A stretch of 64,000 nucleotides of DNA from Pictodentalium vernedei (GCA_031216915.1 CM062296.1:148167340-148231339); one strand, 5' to 3'. Counted from the stretch's first letter, positions 42,482 through 54,859 are shown. Made by a program: numbers and translations. The notes: a model not told the origin generated them from the letters alone.

Positions 42482-45400
42482 TTACAACATTTCGATGTCT
42501 TCAGTCATACTACATTCATCCTCTCGATTTTGTTGAATTATCGCGGAATAATGTCCGAGTGCGAAAGTGTGTATTTTATCCTCACATATAATTCTCTTAT
42601 TGTCGTCAGCCGTCAACGCAATCTTATTGATTTCTTTGGTGTACATCTCATTCTTTTTGCTTTCAATCACAGTCATCTTTTTATACACCGTCGAATCGTC
42701 AAAAAGACACTGTTTATACTCGTCAAAAGCGATGTTTTTATTCATCACACACGCTTGAACGCCTTTACATCTCCTGATCTCTTCACCATTGAGCAGATAA
42801 GAGTACAATTTTGGTCTCAAACCCACGAATTCAGTGATCTCTCTTCCACCGCTCTCGTCTTTGAATTTACCCATTACCCAACACCTTTTAACTGACACCT
42901 GTTGGAATCTTAGATGGGTGAACGTCGGGATAATTACTCATGTCGAACCATTCGTTCACGTCTGGCGCTAAGTCCTCGCAGACATCTCTAGTCTCTATCT
43001 CTTAAGCCAGACTGTCCATGTCGGTGAAAAATAGTTTGGTTTTCGAATTGAATTTGTATTTGGCGTAATCATAGTGAAACTCGAACATCAACTGCTTGTT
43101 GATGTCTAAGATGATCGCTCGGAGATAACAAGGTCTGTCGAACTTCAGATGCGTCTTTTGCATGTGTACAGCCACTAGATGTTCGTCAAATATGATTCTA
43201 TGTTTATAATTGGGTTTCGCGATTAATTTTCTAGACCTCTCTTCAGACGTGATGAGTTGAACGTTGGTTCTATTCGTAATGTTTTACAATGATTTCCCGT
43301 ACACGCAATTGTTCATAAGTTTGAAGAAATCTTTTTCAATTTCGCTCTCGGCCTCCAGTCTTAAATTCGTGTTGAGGTCAATGAATATTTTCATCCAAGG
43401 CTCCTCGTCGAATCGAATGATTCGATGCACGTCGAATAATCTCATCCTATGATCGATGTAACATTTCAAATTTTCGCAATAAATCACATACTTGCGTTTG
43501 TGATTTAAATTGGCAACAAGTTTTTCGATTCCGTTTACTTTCATTCGTTCGAGAGCCAGTGGATAATCACTGTGTAGATGGTGTAACGTTTCGGGATAGT
43601 CCAAATCGACCACTAGAGTACAAGGATAGTGTCTCCATTTTTGTTTTTCTACCAACGTTTCGACCCATTTGAAATTTCCGATTGGTAAAGAATGACTCAT
43701 GGCCCAACCTTACAAATTATTTGCATCCCAATACTGTATGTATTTACTCATTTTTTTCCGAATCGAAATCTTTTCCCATGTGAGAATTATTAGCCTTAGA
43801 ATATCTGGTGGAAATCATAGAGACACCACCCATCACAGCCTTTTCAAACATGAGCTACATGTCAACGTCCGTTAATAATTCCAGTCAGACTTTGGTCGTC
43901 TTCAAGAGAGCATCCCAGGTATGTCCGGGTGCTGTTAAATATGAAGCCGGATCTAGTTCGTAACATCGACGACATACTCGTCGAAAATTTTCGAACACAT
44001 CAGCCAAGAGAAGCGCGTCAGTTTTCAGATAGAGGTTGTGATAATCTCTCATGGATTTCATGTCGATTTCCACACTTTTTCCGCGTTTTCGTAATCGCCG
44101 TGAGACCAGTATAATTCCGAATAAAAATCTCCTTTAGGAGGTAGAGCGACGTCGTCGAATTTCTCTAGATCATTCATGTAATCGTAAGGGTAGATGCCTT
44201 TCCTCAACATGACGTCCACCAATTGTCGTTGATCGTCAAAATGTTTACTCATGATTTAAAATTTCTCCCTATTCAAACTGTCATCTAATTTTTCCAGACT
44301 GGCCGACATTAATTTATAACTGTCGATGAAACGTATCGCTCTATGGATGAGAATCGTTTTCTCTCTCTATCCATCGACGTCTATATTTTTATCAACAACC
44401 TTCCATTTAGTGACGGTAATGTATTTTTCATCGCCGACACGCATATTTTTCATGAACTGGTGACTGTCGTAGCCTGAGAGATTGTGAAATATCACCAGAT
44501 AGATTTGAGTATCTCGAAATATTAAATTACATTAATTTTGTTGAGAGCAGCGCCATGAAACAGACCCATGTAGTGATCGTGATCTCTATCTTTTTTTTAT
44601 TATTTTCACAATTATTATCGAATGGATGTCTACAGAGGTGACATTCAGTGGTTTCTTTGTATTCTTCCCGTTGCTCTGGAGTAATGTTCCTCTCTTTAGA
44701 TTTTTTAAATTTGTCGTATAATTCTTGAATTTTCGATTTTAACTCTTCCACAAATTTTTTAGCCAAGTCGTCATCATCTGAAGGTTAGTGTGGACGAATG
44801 GACCTGACGATTCTTGATCTTCGAAAGAACATTTCACGTAATAACAATAGCCCAAAGGTACGTGCTTCTGATATTTTTCGACGTAACATCTACGCTTGTC
44901 GACGGGCAAGAATTCATTTTTGTGGTGAAACATTCGAAATCGGCATAGACGACGAATGGAGGTTCTAATCTTGTATTGTGGTTGCGAAAGTCCATGTAAG
45001 TATTAGGTTTATGCCTTTCAACAGCAATGCTTCGCTTTTCGTTGCAATATTCCTGATGATGCATCAAAGATTCTTGACGATCGAACGAATTCATGCAGTT
45101 GAGACAGAAAAATCTCTCGCCCTTATGTTTAGTAGTCTGCTTCAACAGCAATCGACTCAGAGTTTTAATCCAGCAATAATGTTGATTGTCACCCTCGGAA
45201 ATTATTAACAAAGTAACAATCTGTTCTCCCTTTTTGTGCAAAGTCAGTCTGAGGGGATAGTCTATTCGTTTTTCATTGTCACATCCCAAAGAATTCACGG
45301 CCACGGTGGAATTTAGCTTTTCAAAATGCTCGATGTCTTCCAACCGCGTCGGGAAAGGCACTCCCGTCCAATCGAGATTTTTACAAGTCTCCACATACTT

Positions 45401-46440
45401 GGAAACTCAGTCAGGATGCTGTTCTGTGGGAGATAAGGCCGATGTGATCGCCCATTTGAAACACTCACTATCCTCTTTATTTTTCACCTCAATCACAGCA
45501 TGTTTATTATATACGAAATAAGGCAATTCTATGTAGGAAGACGTTCTCAAAGGATTGTGTCTGTCCACGTGAATCTCAAGATTCAATACCTTCCCGAACG
45601 TCCAACCACTTCCCTTGAGATGATAATGAGCCATAGATTCCAACATCTTGTCTTTCATCACTTCATAAAGATCGAATAATTCGACGTCTCTAAACACAAT
45701 CTCGTTTTTAGATTGGAAATAGGTATCTTCCACCATGCTCTCACCCGTGTTCGCATTGACCCTTTTCATCAGACAATGCAAAATCAATTTTATTTTTAGA
45801 CCCCTTTCTAGATGTTTTCGAAATACATCCAACACTCCACCCTTCGCCCATTCCATGAATGATTTGGTATCGAGATTTGCAAGACAGGGAATCGCGTTAA
45901 AAGTTTAAAATATCCTTTAGTTGCGACTTCTCGTTTTATCGGAATCAACGATTTCTCTAACGCTTTGAATACAATTTCCTCTATCACATCGCGTCCATTT
46001 TTTTCCTCCAGCGCTCTCACGACTGCATCCATCACTTTTTGAAACGAATCGTCATCTCAAACTGCATCGCTTTTCATTTTTTTATCATTCTCTTTCGAAA
46101 CCTTCTGATCCACTTTTCGTTTAAATGTCTTCTTCTTAGTTTCCACAGTCGTTTGTCGACGTTGTTTCGTCGTCACTGCTGCCTTCTCATTTTTTTTCAC
46201 GATTCGAGTTTTTGTCGCTGTCGTAGATCTTTCATCCACTCCCTTTCCGTCGAGTAAATGACCGATGTATTCCTCTTTTTTCATGTGTTTAACGCCTTTC
46301 AAATTGAATAACTGAGGTACTTTGGCTTGTAATTTCCCCAGTTTTCACCAGTTTTTGATCATAGGTCTCCTCACTCACGACTCCAACCAATTCTCCTTTA
46401 GTTATGTAACAGCTATAATTTTTAATTCTTAGATTTCTAT
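42482..46440 (-). pseudogene. Protein-primed family-B DNA polymerase (Polinton pPolB)
   Basis: Replicative polymerase of about 1,300 codons, the full layout of which can be followed. SAP-like N-terminus (46,440-46,210), basic linker, ECFKWAITSAL (about 45,460), exonuclease I YADFECF (about 44,940), FHNLSGYDS exonuclease II (about 44,490), DYHNLYLKTDALLLADVFEN exonuclease III (44,045-43,985), palm motif A DANNL-stop-GWAM (about 43,705), motif B FFKLMNNCVYGK (about 43,320) and motif C FTDMDSL (about 43,015), C-terminus at 42,482. At least ten stops or frameshifts. Rearranged relatives lie at 1-3,450. Confidence 0.93.
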
Positions 46441-47039
46441 TTTTTATGTTAAAACTTATTTTATTTTTTTTTTTTTTTAATTTTTTTGCGAATATTTATA
46501 CTTCTTATTTTAACATACATATATTTCTTTTTTAATGAAAAACACCAATTGTTTTCTAAGTGAAATTCATTTTTTTTTTAACACAGAAAACATTTAACAC
46601 CAAAAAAAAAATAAATTAAGACTATCAGGTAGAGTCCCATCAGTAAAAAGCAAAAAAAAAAAAAAATAATTGTATATTGTAGAAAACCAGTACTACCTCA
46701 TGTTCTCAATTCATTCCAATCATAGGTGAATAGAATCACACGCATCGAGAAACACACACTCACTCTAGATTTGTATATATTAAAATATCTACTTTGCATT
46801 TCACTTCATTCAGTAATGAATGTAGACGTTTTAAACGAGGGTTAGATTTTATAGCACACACATCAAAGTAAGGAAAACATGCAGTTATTTTATTATACAA
46901 AAATGAACAGTCTAGGTTGTGAATGCAATCACGCTCCATTAATATTTCAATCGAGTGAGTGTAAAAACATAATGCACTTTTAATGTTTTTTATTTGGAGT
47001 CGAGATTTAAAAATCTATATTATAATGAACTTCATAATT
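46441..47039. other. AT-rich spacer in Polinton P
   Basis: Non-coding; poly(T) and poly(A) runs. Likely promoter side of the polymerase gene, but no specific motif can be supported. Confidence 0.4.
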
Positions 47040-47481
47040 TCAAGTCTATGACGAGAATATTAGTTGTAAAAGTATTCTGTTCACGTTGATAGACCCAACT
47101 GAATATCACATTCACTCTCTCAAAAGTTCGTCTTTCTCCAGGGATCCAATTCAATTTGTGAATTGGTTGTTCGGAAATATTCGATATATGTTACTTCCGT
47201 AGAACAGTGATAAATTGTCTGGGTTGAAATTTTCTATCTTAATCGATAGGATTCTCAACAAATCATCTTGATATTCGTACATTAAATCCAGAGGAATTTC
47301 ATTTAATTTTAGAGGTAAGACACATTTTTTTTTTCATGTTCCTGTGTGAAACCACTAGTCTCCACGTCTGTCAATTCAATAGCATCGTGAGATTCCAATC
47401 TATAAATTTTAGTATCGTACTTTGGATATGTCTCAACTCTTTTCAATATTAATGTGGATTTTTTAGGTCTGGATGATTTCA
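47040..47481 (-). pseudogene. Small Polinton-associated ORF, second copy
   Basis: Begins with the ATG at 47,481 (KSSRPKKSTLILKRVETYPK), then LESHDAIELTDVETSG and LPLKLNEIPLDLMYEYQDD, with stops in the last third. Same gene as 3,750-4,200. Function unknown; it sits between the polymerase and the terminal repeat. Confidence 0.6.
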
Positions 47482-47654
47482 TGACCGATTATTTTTTATA
47501 AAATATTAAATTTTGTGTTTGTTTTTTTTGAAATGATAATAATTATTAATTGTGAAAAAATATTATGTTTTTGTTTTTTCTTCTCGTGTATATGTAAAAA
47601 ATAAAAAAATCTACTATTTTTACCGTTTTTTTTCTTTAATGACAAAAACAATTT

Positions 47655-47880
47655 TATCATCATTCTCACAATTCATAATACACACATCTTCAATTGCAAT
47701 CCACCTCCCTCAATTCCCCCAGATCGTCGTCCAGCTAACCTAACGATTCTTGGACTAACGCGCTCGATCTCAAACGGTCGAGTTTACTGGACCAATCTAC
47801 GAATTCACCTCGATTGAACCGTCGTCATTTACCGATGGAAATCCACGTCCTGGATCGCATTACGTGGACAGTGCATTAAA
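47655..47880 (-). repeat. Polinton P right terminal inverted repeat, inner part
   Basis: Inverted match to 34,508-34,725: GATCGTCGTCCAGCTAACCT and CGGTCGAGTTTACTGGACCA on this strand. The outer part of the same repeat is at 54,546-54,853. Confidence 0.85.
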
Positions 47881-49950
47881 AATCTAAGTCCTGTTAATCA
47901 AGGGTAATTACATCAGTCAGCCTATAAATAGATTCTGTCAATCATTGACTGCAATGGAACTATTTCAGTTTCCATGGTAATAAACAAGCTAGCTGTCCGT
48001 GTTGAGATGAGTGAGGAAATGTTAATTATTTATACCAGAGAGAAGACTGGTATTGTTGAGGGTATTATAACATAACACAAAACAGTAATTTACGTTAATT
48101 AATTAAATTAAGCCTACTCGTAGAATAAAAGTTTTAATTCCGACACAAGACGTTCATTAATTTGCCTCTACAGAGGAGGCCTTCATTCCCCCTGCCCCAC
48201 AAGTGTCATCCCAACCCCATTGTCCCTTCTAATCTCCCAGTACTCGTTTTACAATATTTCTCACTGTCACTTTCTTAATCTCCACAACTATAATATTAAT
48301 ATTAATGCTCAACAAGTAAAAGTCGCGTTACATTTCAGGCCGTCATTGAATGTAGAGCCAAGCAAGCCTATAATGGCCCAATGCGTCTAAATATGAATAA
48401 TGGCGTCAAATTAATTTAATTCTGAAACTTACGAGAACAAAAATTCCGAACGCAGACGGCAACGTATTTACTATACTGAAAAAGGAGATGGGCCTGTAAC
48501 ATTGGAACAGTAATGCTAAAAATGAATACAGTTTGCAAATATTTTCCCAGAGGCTTGATGAATTGGACAATTCGCATTTCAGTGTGGGAGTTTCGGCCTC
48601 AAACAAGACGGCAAGGGCGTAACCAGGGAGGGTCAGGGGGTCGTACGACCCCCCCCCCCCCCCGAACCCTAAAGGTCCGCAGCCGATATTCCCCCACAGC
48701 ACTCTAATACATGCCCACATTGAATATGATAAAATCTCCCTTAACATCAAATCTTTGATCACTGCTGATATCAAATGTTGAATACCCCCCCCCCCCCCCC
48801 ATAACCATCACCTATGGCCAAAGATCAAGTTGGAGGAGATTATGGCCAAGTTTTCTGTCTTTTTAGTTGCCAGGCATTCTCATCTCAGCGACCCCCACCC
48901 CTAAAAATAGACGACCTAACATTAAGTCCATAGATTTCTATACTATACTAACTCCACACAAGCATGGTTAGCATGTTATGCCATGCTGCCGCTTAATATT
49001 GCTCAGTTCCCCCCCCCCCCCCCCCCCCCACCCTACCCCCTTTCTTTGAGAATCCAAACTCCGCCCCTGCATTCAATAACATTCATTCATATAATGAGGC
49101 CTATATCTGCCGTAAACTTAAATAACTATAGGAAAACATAGACCCCCCCCCCCCCCCTCCTCTTTTTTAATTATGGTTAAACTTCTTCCCTCAAAAGTAT
49201 GGATTGTGACTCCACACTGGAACGAGCCTTTGTCAATGAGTGTCAGCCTATATGTTTAGGGCAAAAAAAAAAAAATTCATGTATTTTGTAAATTTGTTGA
49301 GGCCGTACATACAAGTGAGTGTCCATAGTCTTCCATATGCATGTACGTATGGAAGGTGTTAAATAATAAATAAACATAAAAAAATATCGTGTTGAACAGT
49401 GTGTTGTGCGGGAGGGGGGGGGGGATATGGAACCCGGTGAGGTCGTACCTCCTTCCTGCACCCGAGTCCTCTATTCCGCATGTCAGCGTCACTGTGGTGA
49501 TCGAGAAGTTATCGAGCAAGAATTAAAGATGATTACAATAGTTTGTTCAGTAATTAAAACCTGTGACAATAATCTTTTAATAAGACAATCACGACAGTGG
49601 TATTAGCTACCAGTGACATAATTGAACTACCACTTGTTATTGTTTAAAGCTTCTTTTGTTCACCGACTCTCAGCAGCCTATTGTTTTGTACATGTTAACT
49701 TCAAATTAATAGTCGAACAGGATCACATGGCAAACAATGTGGGTGGGGTGGGGTGGGGTGGGGTGGCGTGGGGGTTATCATTGCAAAATGTGATTTTTCG
49801 ATTCCAATTAATGAAAGCGAACAGGATGTCAATATATCACAAGCACAGACCCGTACACATTATAATGAGGGGTCCAAAACCTGGGTGATTAAATTCAAGC
49901 CTTAATTCGTTGATTCTCTGGCAAGTGATAGCTCGCTTTGTAGCCCAAGA
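47881..49950. other. Inserted DNA in the right terminal repeat; poly(C)-rich, no gene
   Basis: Not part of the Polinton repeat. Holds homopolymer C or G runs at 48,649-48,663, 48,785-48,800, 49,009-49,029, 49,143-49,157 and 49,414-49,424, and a GTGGG array at 49,739-49,765. Frames here (for example 48,774-48,406) read through these runs and show no domain. Confidence 0.45.
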
Positions 49951-50662
49951 ACATTAGGTTTCACTAGGGAAAAAAATCGGAGAAAGCTGATTTTTTCAGG
50001 GAATGTCGAGTACATGTCACTGAACGATCAGACAAAAGTCCCCTAAAATCCCAGTTGAGCTTTTTTTTCTACAGCCTTTTTTCGAAAACGCGTTTGAAAA
50101 AAATCAAAAAAAATCGCACGAACTTTGTAACCTCGAATTGATCCAACTGTATTTTTTGTTTACGCGTATTTCGAGCTACATAATGTCTAATATACATTTA
50201 CCTAGAGGAAAATGTGCATTCTGTGACAATTTCTGCGAAAAATTATTGAAAATTCACAAAAAAGTATCGAATTTACGCAAAAAATGACGATTTTCCTAAC
50301 GGATTTCCCCAAAGGGTCGTAGTACAGAACGGGATGTCAGTTGGACAGACGATAAAAAATCCACCACCATTTGAAGACTTTTATCATTGCTTACAAAATA
50401 GACATTATGGAAGAGCCCCTCTGCTTCTGGCCGAGTTCCCCTTTTGGCATAAAATTCGTCAGCATGAGAACTCAACTATATTTGGGCTTGGGACCGAACA
50501 GACACGTCTGTGTCTGGCAGCATTAGATCAATAAATAATATTTACAGAATGTACAAAAATCAATAAATAATATTTACAGAATGTACAAATCAATCAACAT
50601 GGATTAAGTTACATTGACTATTATCAACGCTATATACAGAAATGACATGACCTATATACATA

Positions 50663-52093
50663 TTATTCATCGAACTCAGAAATTTCCGACAGGACAGTGT
50701 TTCTGTGGTTGTTACAAGAATCCGAACTGCAATTACACAAACCTGAGCAAGAGAGTCCTGCATTCTTACACCCACACTTTTTTGTACAAGCACTCTTGCA
50801 ACCACAACTGATCAGATTCAGTAGGTTATCGGGGGCACATGGCTTTGTGGCTGCAGTCGGTACAAGAAGTCCATTGTCTAGCGACCACCCCCAATCCGTC
50901 GGAGGAAGCGAAGAGCCCAGCCATTGTTGGACCTGGAGATAACATCTGTAGACATGTTGTTGTGCAGCATCACTGCTTGGTGGGAGTGAGGCTAGGTCGA
51001 TCGGTTTATTCAGTTTAGATTTTGCTACATAACGCTTGTAAGTGACATATCTATATTGGTCGAGAGAGGAAACAGTTTTACTCCCGTATAAGATCAGGAG
51101 AAGTTGTTCACCGGCAGCGGCTACTGCACTTGGTGTACTGTCATCCGCCAAAATTGTGTTGACATACTGTTGTGAGTCGCTAGTAACATCGGAGACAATT
51201 GTACTGAATACTTTCTTCTTACCAACTCGAAAGAGTGCAGAAGTAGTGTCACAACCACTCACAGAATGTGCTACAAGGAGGTTGCTTCTATGGTCACCCA
51301 TTTTGGTTGCTATTTCACTAACTGAAACTAGTAAGTTTGGGGTAATGGAATACATCATGTGAATATTACATCCCGGTTGAACTCGAGAGGTAAGAATGAC
51401 TAACAAGTCTGTGTCTGTTCCCACAACGACAACATTGTTGTTATCTTGAGCGATGTCAAGTGCAGTTTCGGCTATCAGTACATCAGCATCAGCCTCGGCC
51501 TGCTTGGACTGAATATTGATAGCAGATAGCTCCTGCATTAGAAGATCGATCAGTTGGGTTTTGTTCTTGGCATTTGCAAGGAAATCGGATTGGGGTGTGG
51601 TGGCTGGTAACTCGGGTGAGATATTGATATCAATGGAATACCTGTCTTTAGATCTACGGGCTTGTTCCATGCCCTTTGTCGACATTGTACAAGCATAACC
51701 ATCAAAAACAACCACGACGTTCGCCCCAAAATGTCTCACTAGATAATTGGAATATGATGTACATATGTCCTTATATGACGACTGTTTAGGCCATACAACT
51801 GCCCTCAATAAAAATCCACCATCTACAACAAACAGAGAATGTTCTGGGATTTTAGTTTGCTCGGAACCGTATGTTTTCAGGATCTTACCGAGCGTGCTTT
51901 TCTGTGTCTTCCTCATTCCAGCAGAATCAAACAATGCTGGTGGTTTCGGGGCGAGTTCATATTTGAGATACTCTTCCATCTCTGCTTGTGACTGAATAAC
52001 ACATGTGATGCGGTTGAACAGAATTGTGGGGTCAATCACTACCTTACTTCCACGGACTTTGATGCTATTTGCCATCGATGCGAAAGACTTCAC
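50663..52093 (-). CDS. FEN/PIN-like nuclease-type protein with Cys-rich CXC tail
   Basis: Open frame of 476 aa. The acidic pattern resembles FEN1/PIN nucleases: FVVDGGFLLRAVVWP (about 87-101), ANVVVVFDGYACTMS (about 124), QAEADADVLIAETAL (about 199) and VVVGTDTDLLVIL (about 221). The C-terminus (about 430-465) has LISCGCKSACTKKCGCKNAG then SCSGLCNCSSDSC, a Tesmin/TSO1-type CXC zinc-binding tail that would bind DNA. I recall similar multi-copy proteins of unknown role in many animals. The 5' half of the gene continues upstream with frameshifts. Likely the element's own nuclease, but no transposase family can be named. Confidence 0.72.
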   Translation of the reverse strand: MKSFASMANSIKVRGSKVVIDPTILFNRITCVIQSQAEMEEYLKYELAPKPPALFDSAGMRKTQKSTLGKILKTYGSEQTKIPEHSLFVVDGGFLLRAVVWPKQSSYKDICTSYSNYLVRHFGANVVVVFDGYACTMSTKGMEQARRSKDRYSIDINISPELPATTPQSDFLANAKNKTQLIDLLMQELSAINIQSKQAEADADVLIAETALDIAQDNNNVVVVGTDTDLLVILTSRVQPGCNIHMMYSITPNLLVSVSEIATKMGDHRSNLLVAHSVSGCDTTSALFRVGKKKVFSTIVSDVTSDSQQYVNTILADDSTPSAVAAAGEQLLLILYGSKTVSSLDQYRYVTYKRYVAKSKLNKPIDLASLPPSSDAAQQHVYRCYLQVQQWLGSSLPPTDWGWSLDNGLLVPTAATKPCAPDNLLNLISCGCKSACTKKCGCKNAGLSCSGLCNCSSDSCNNHRNTVLSEISEFDE

Positions 52094-53183
52094 AGTGTCA
52101 ACACGTCGTAGTTTGATGCTGTTGAACGTTTTGCTTACAACATTCGATACGCAACATTCACCAATTTTCGAACTTGGTCACAGTTCACAGTTTCGTCGGC
52201 CACAAGCCCGGTCGCTATAGAGACTAATTGTAGTGGATCTCTATTCTGAAAGGGGGAATGCACTCTGAGTCAATTCAATAATTCGGTGATATCATTGGCA
52301 TCAGTCAAATGTGAACTTTGACGGAGATCCCGATGTTGTTCGCCATGACCAGTGTGAACATGAACAAAATTTTCGAGAGCATTACATATCGGAAGGCAAA
52401 GAGGTAGTCCATGTACCCATTTCGCAACAGTGCTATCGGTTATTCCCCTGCCATGTGTGAGACCACCAGGGAGCTTGAACATTCTCATTAAACAATTGCT
52501 CTATGGTCTGATCAGAATATATCCCGTCCCAGAATTTATCTGAGCGCCTTATGGTAAAGTAACCTTTCTCAGTGAACAACTTCAAATCATCCTGTTGCAT
52601 TATTTCTGTTAGCTCATTCATCTGCTGCAAATAGAGATGAGAACTTTTTGCGTATGCAAAATTACCACCTGCGTGAAATACTGGAATCATATTGCGAACA
52701 CAATATGTGTGGAGTTCCCAGTCGCCTGTGCGCTCTGCTCTCAAGAACAACTGGAGAAGACCTATTTGCTCGTAGTATTGTACCCAAAACTTTACACTGG
52801 ATCAGTTCGTGTAATTTTGACAGTAGATGGTCGACACTTTCTTGATTGACAGCGTCAGCTGTTGTACAGTCACCTCTGGCAAGTCCACAGAATATTTCAT
52901 TGACTTCTGTGCAGTCTATGTTATCTAGTGTTCGGCTTTCTTCAAACACAAGTTTTGTAATGGCAATTTGTGTTAGCAAATGGGCACGAACTGCTCTTGA
53001 ATATGCATGACCACTGATCAAATGATGGATTGACCCACCAGCATAAACAGTCCCCCAAAGTTCATCCAAGCCGCTACCAGCCATGATCGAACCAATTGCC
53101 CCTAAATATGACATAATCATATGGAAGCCGCCGAGTCTAACGAAAACTTTTGTCAACTTATCTGACGAAGACACAATCTCCAC
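52094..53183 (-). pseudogene. Upstream half of the element G gene, frameshifted
   Basis: Three minus-strand frames in series: 53,183-52,662 (VFVRLGGFHMIMSYLGAIGS, ISGHAYSRAVRAHLLTQIA), 52,750-52,433 (MIPVFHAGGNFAYAKSSHLY, FTIRRSDKFWDGIYSDQ), and 52,488-52,270 with a further piece to 52,094 (LVSIATGLVADETVN). These parts belong together with the FEN-like frame in the related animal proteins I recall, so a single protein of over 800 aa is inferred, now broken in its first half. Introns instead of frameshifts cannot be excluded. Confidence 0.6.
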
Positions 53184-53881
53184 TGCTTTGATATGATTTA
53201 TGTGATTTAATCGAACATGGAATTTGAAACAATGATGCTATAATACGGTATTTGAATGAGAAAAGTCGATGCCGTTTGAATTTGAGTTTAGGGGGTATGG
53301 TTAATATTTCACACGTTTCACCAGTTCATTATGGAATAAATGACTATTGTTATATATCATTATAAAGCCGCTGCTTTTCTGCAATTTTTGATATATAATT
53401 TAACTCCCAAAGTAGTCGTAGATTTGATTTAATGGACGTTGTGTACCGTTGTGTGTATGAAAACAATAAAATTGTTTTCGTAATTTTGTACATTTTCGTG
53501 AATATTTCACCATTGAGTGTGAGGATTGGTACAAAGTTGGCATTTTCTGTTGGGGATATGTATTCTCAATATAATTCAGTACGATATTTATGATTCTCTC
53601 CCTACTAAGGCGAATAAGAATGAGAAATATGGAGCTGGGTCGAATTTTTTTTAAATTTTTTTTTTTCATCAAAAAAACGCTATAACTAAAAAAGCTCAAC
53701 TCGGATTGGCGGGGACTTTTCACACTTTATCCGCAATGTGTGTCCCGGAAACATATAAAAAAATCAGCTTTCTCCGATTTTTTTCCTTACTTTCTCATTT
53801 TTATGTCTAATGTGCCTGGACTATTGGGAAAATAGGTAGGGTTTACGATGGTATTAAAGGTGGCCGTAGAGACCTAATGTT

Positions 53882-54545
53882 TCGAGTGTGTGGGGGGGGG
53901 GGGGGGGGGGGGGTGGTGTGGTGGTGATGTTTCCAACAGCCGATAAATAATAGAGATATACCCAACCTGTTTATTCGTGGACCTTCCCCGGTTTATATAG
54001 GCCATAATGTGTACCAGTAACAGGCCTCATCTTTGTTTTCAAAACATATTACTATTAATTTTTAGCTTGCGTTATGCACTTAGAGTACCAGTATTCACGT
54101 ATTTATCTGCGTGAATGTATCATTTACAGCGACGTTTATCAAATTTTCACCTGGTGGGCTTAAATTGTAATGAGTGCTCCAGACCCCTCGATACAGTTTA
54201 CCGTTCGCACAAACATATTTTTCCACAGGTATAATAAAAAGAGAAGCGTGAATGAATTTAAATGACGGCATTGAACACAAACACAACCAATTAATGTGTT
54301 TTAAAGATACACATTTGTGCTGCGAATGCAAATCACCGTGGATCTTCGAATTGTTTTTTTTTTTACAGTATGCAGTGAGCATTGGTGGGATGTCACACAT
54401 ATTTGTGCCGGCGCCTCATTGGTTGGTAATAATTAATGGGCAGAATTACGGTCATGTCATTGTGTCGAAAACAGAATAGCACTCCGCGGATTAAAATGTC
54501 GTATTATTGACACTTGTTCGACACGTTGGCCTGTCAAATTAATTA
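53882..54545. other. Inserted DNA right of element G, nothing recognised
   Basis: Begins with a poly(G) run (53,892-53,913). No domain or clear repeat. Ends where the Polinton terminal repeat resumes (GTGTTAAATTTATCAAAAAG). Confidence 0.4.
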
Positions 54546-54853
54546 TTTTCTTAATCAGTGTTAAATTTATCAAAAAGCGGGTTTCTCAAACCGGGCATTT
54601 TTTTAGACATTTTCAACAAATTCCGTCGAAAGTGGTCCAGAATTATTCGAATTTTAAACATTTTCCGGGAAAAACCCAGGGTTTTCGGGGAAAAAATGAA
54701 TTATTTTGGGGAAAAACCCAACATTTTCCAAGAAAATCAATTTTTTTACCAGAAAAATTTGGATTTTTCCAAAAATAATTCAATTTTCTGGACCACAAAA
54801 ATTTCTGGACCACATGTTTCGAGGTGGTCCAGAACACTCACATATCATCTACT
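54546..54853 (-). repeat. Polinton P right terminal inverted repeat, outer part
   Basis: Inverted match to 33,987-34,287, including GTGGTCCAGAACACTCACAT and CATGTTTCGAGGTGGTC. Ends in CT at 54,853. Confidence 0.92.
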
Positions 54854-54859
54854 CATCAA
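54854..54859. repeat. Target-site duplication of Polinton P, right copy (CATCAA)
   Basis: Identical to 33,981-33,986. Confidence 0.92.

Larger units (their letters stand above)
49951..53881 (-). mobile_element. Element G: terminal-inverted-repeat element carrying a FEN/PIN-like, CXC gene
   Basis: Terminal inverted repeats: outermost ACATTAGGT (49,951) and ACCTAATGT (53,872-53,880), then the strong block AAAAAAATCGGAGAAAGCTG (49,970-49,991) inverted at about 53,767-53,788, and CAGTTGAGCTTTTTT with its inverse near 53,690. Arms are about 150-170 bp with internal divergence. The right arm has about 60 extra bases beyond the strong block, so the outer border there is less certain. No clear target duplication. 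The interior holds one gene system on the minus strand (53,183-50,663). Confidence 0.6.
33987..54853. mobile_element. Polinton P (Maverick/adintovirus-like), full span with both ends
   Basis: 20,867 bp flanked by identical CATCAA duplications. The left end AGTAGAGGATATGTGAGTG and the right end (inverse of AGTAGATGATATGTGAGTG) give the AG...CT termini of Polintons. Without the roughly 6.7-kb insert in its right terminal repeat the element is about 14.2 kb, close to the usual size. It holds the packaging ATPase, capsid, fibre-like protein, protease, integrase and protein-primed polymerase. Nearly all genes are broken, so it is an immobile fossil. Related copies are element C and the left-edge copy at 1-5,385. 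Confidence 0.93.

Noticed and set aside
48406..48774. 122-aa minus-strand frame
   Set aside because: Runs through a poly(C) tract and shows no domain.
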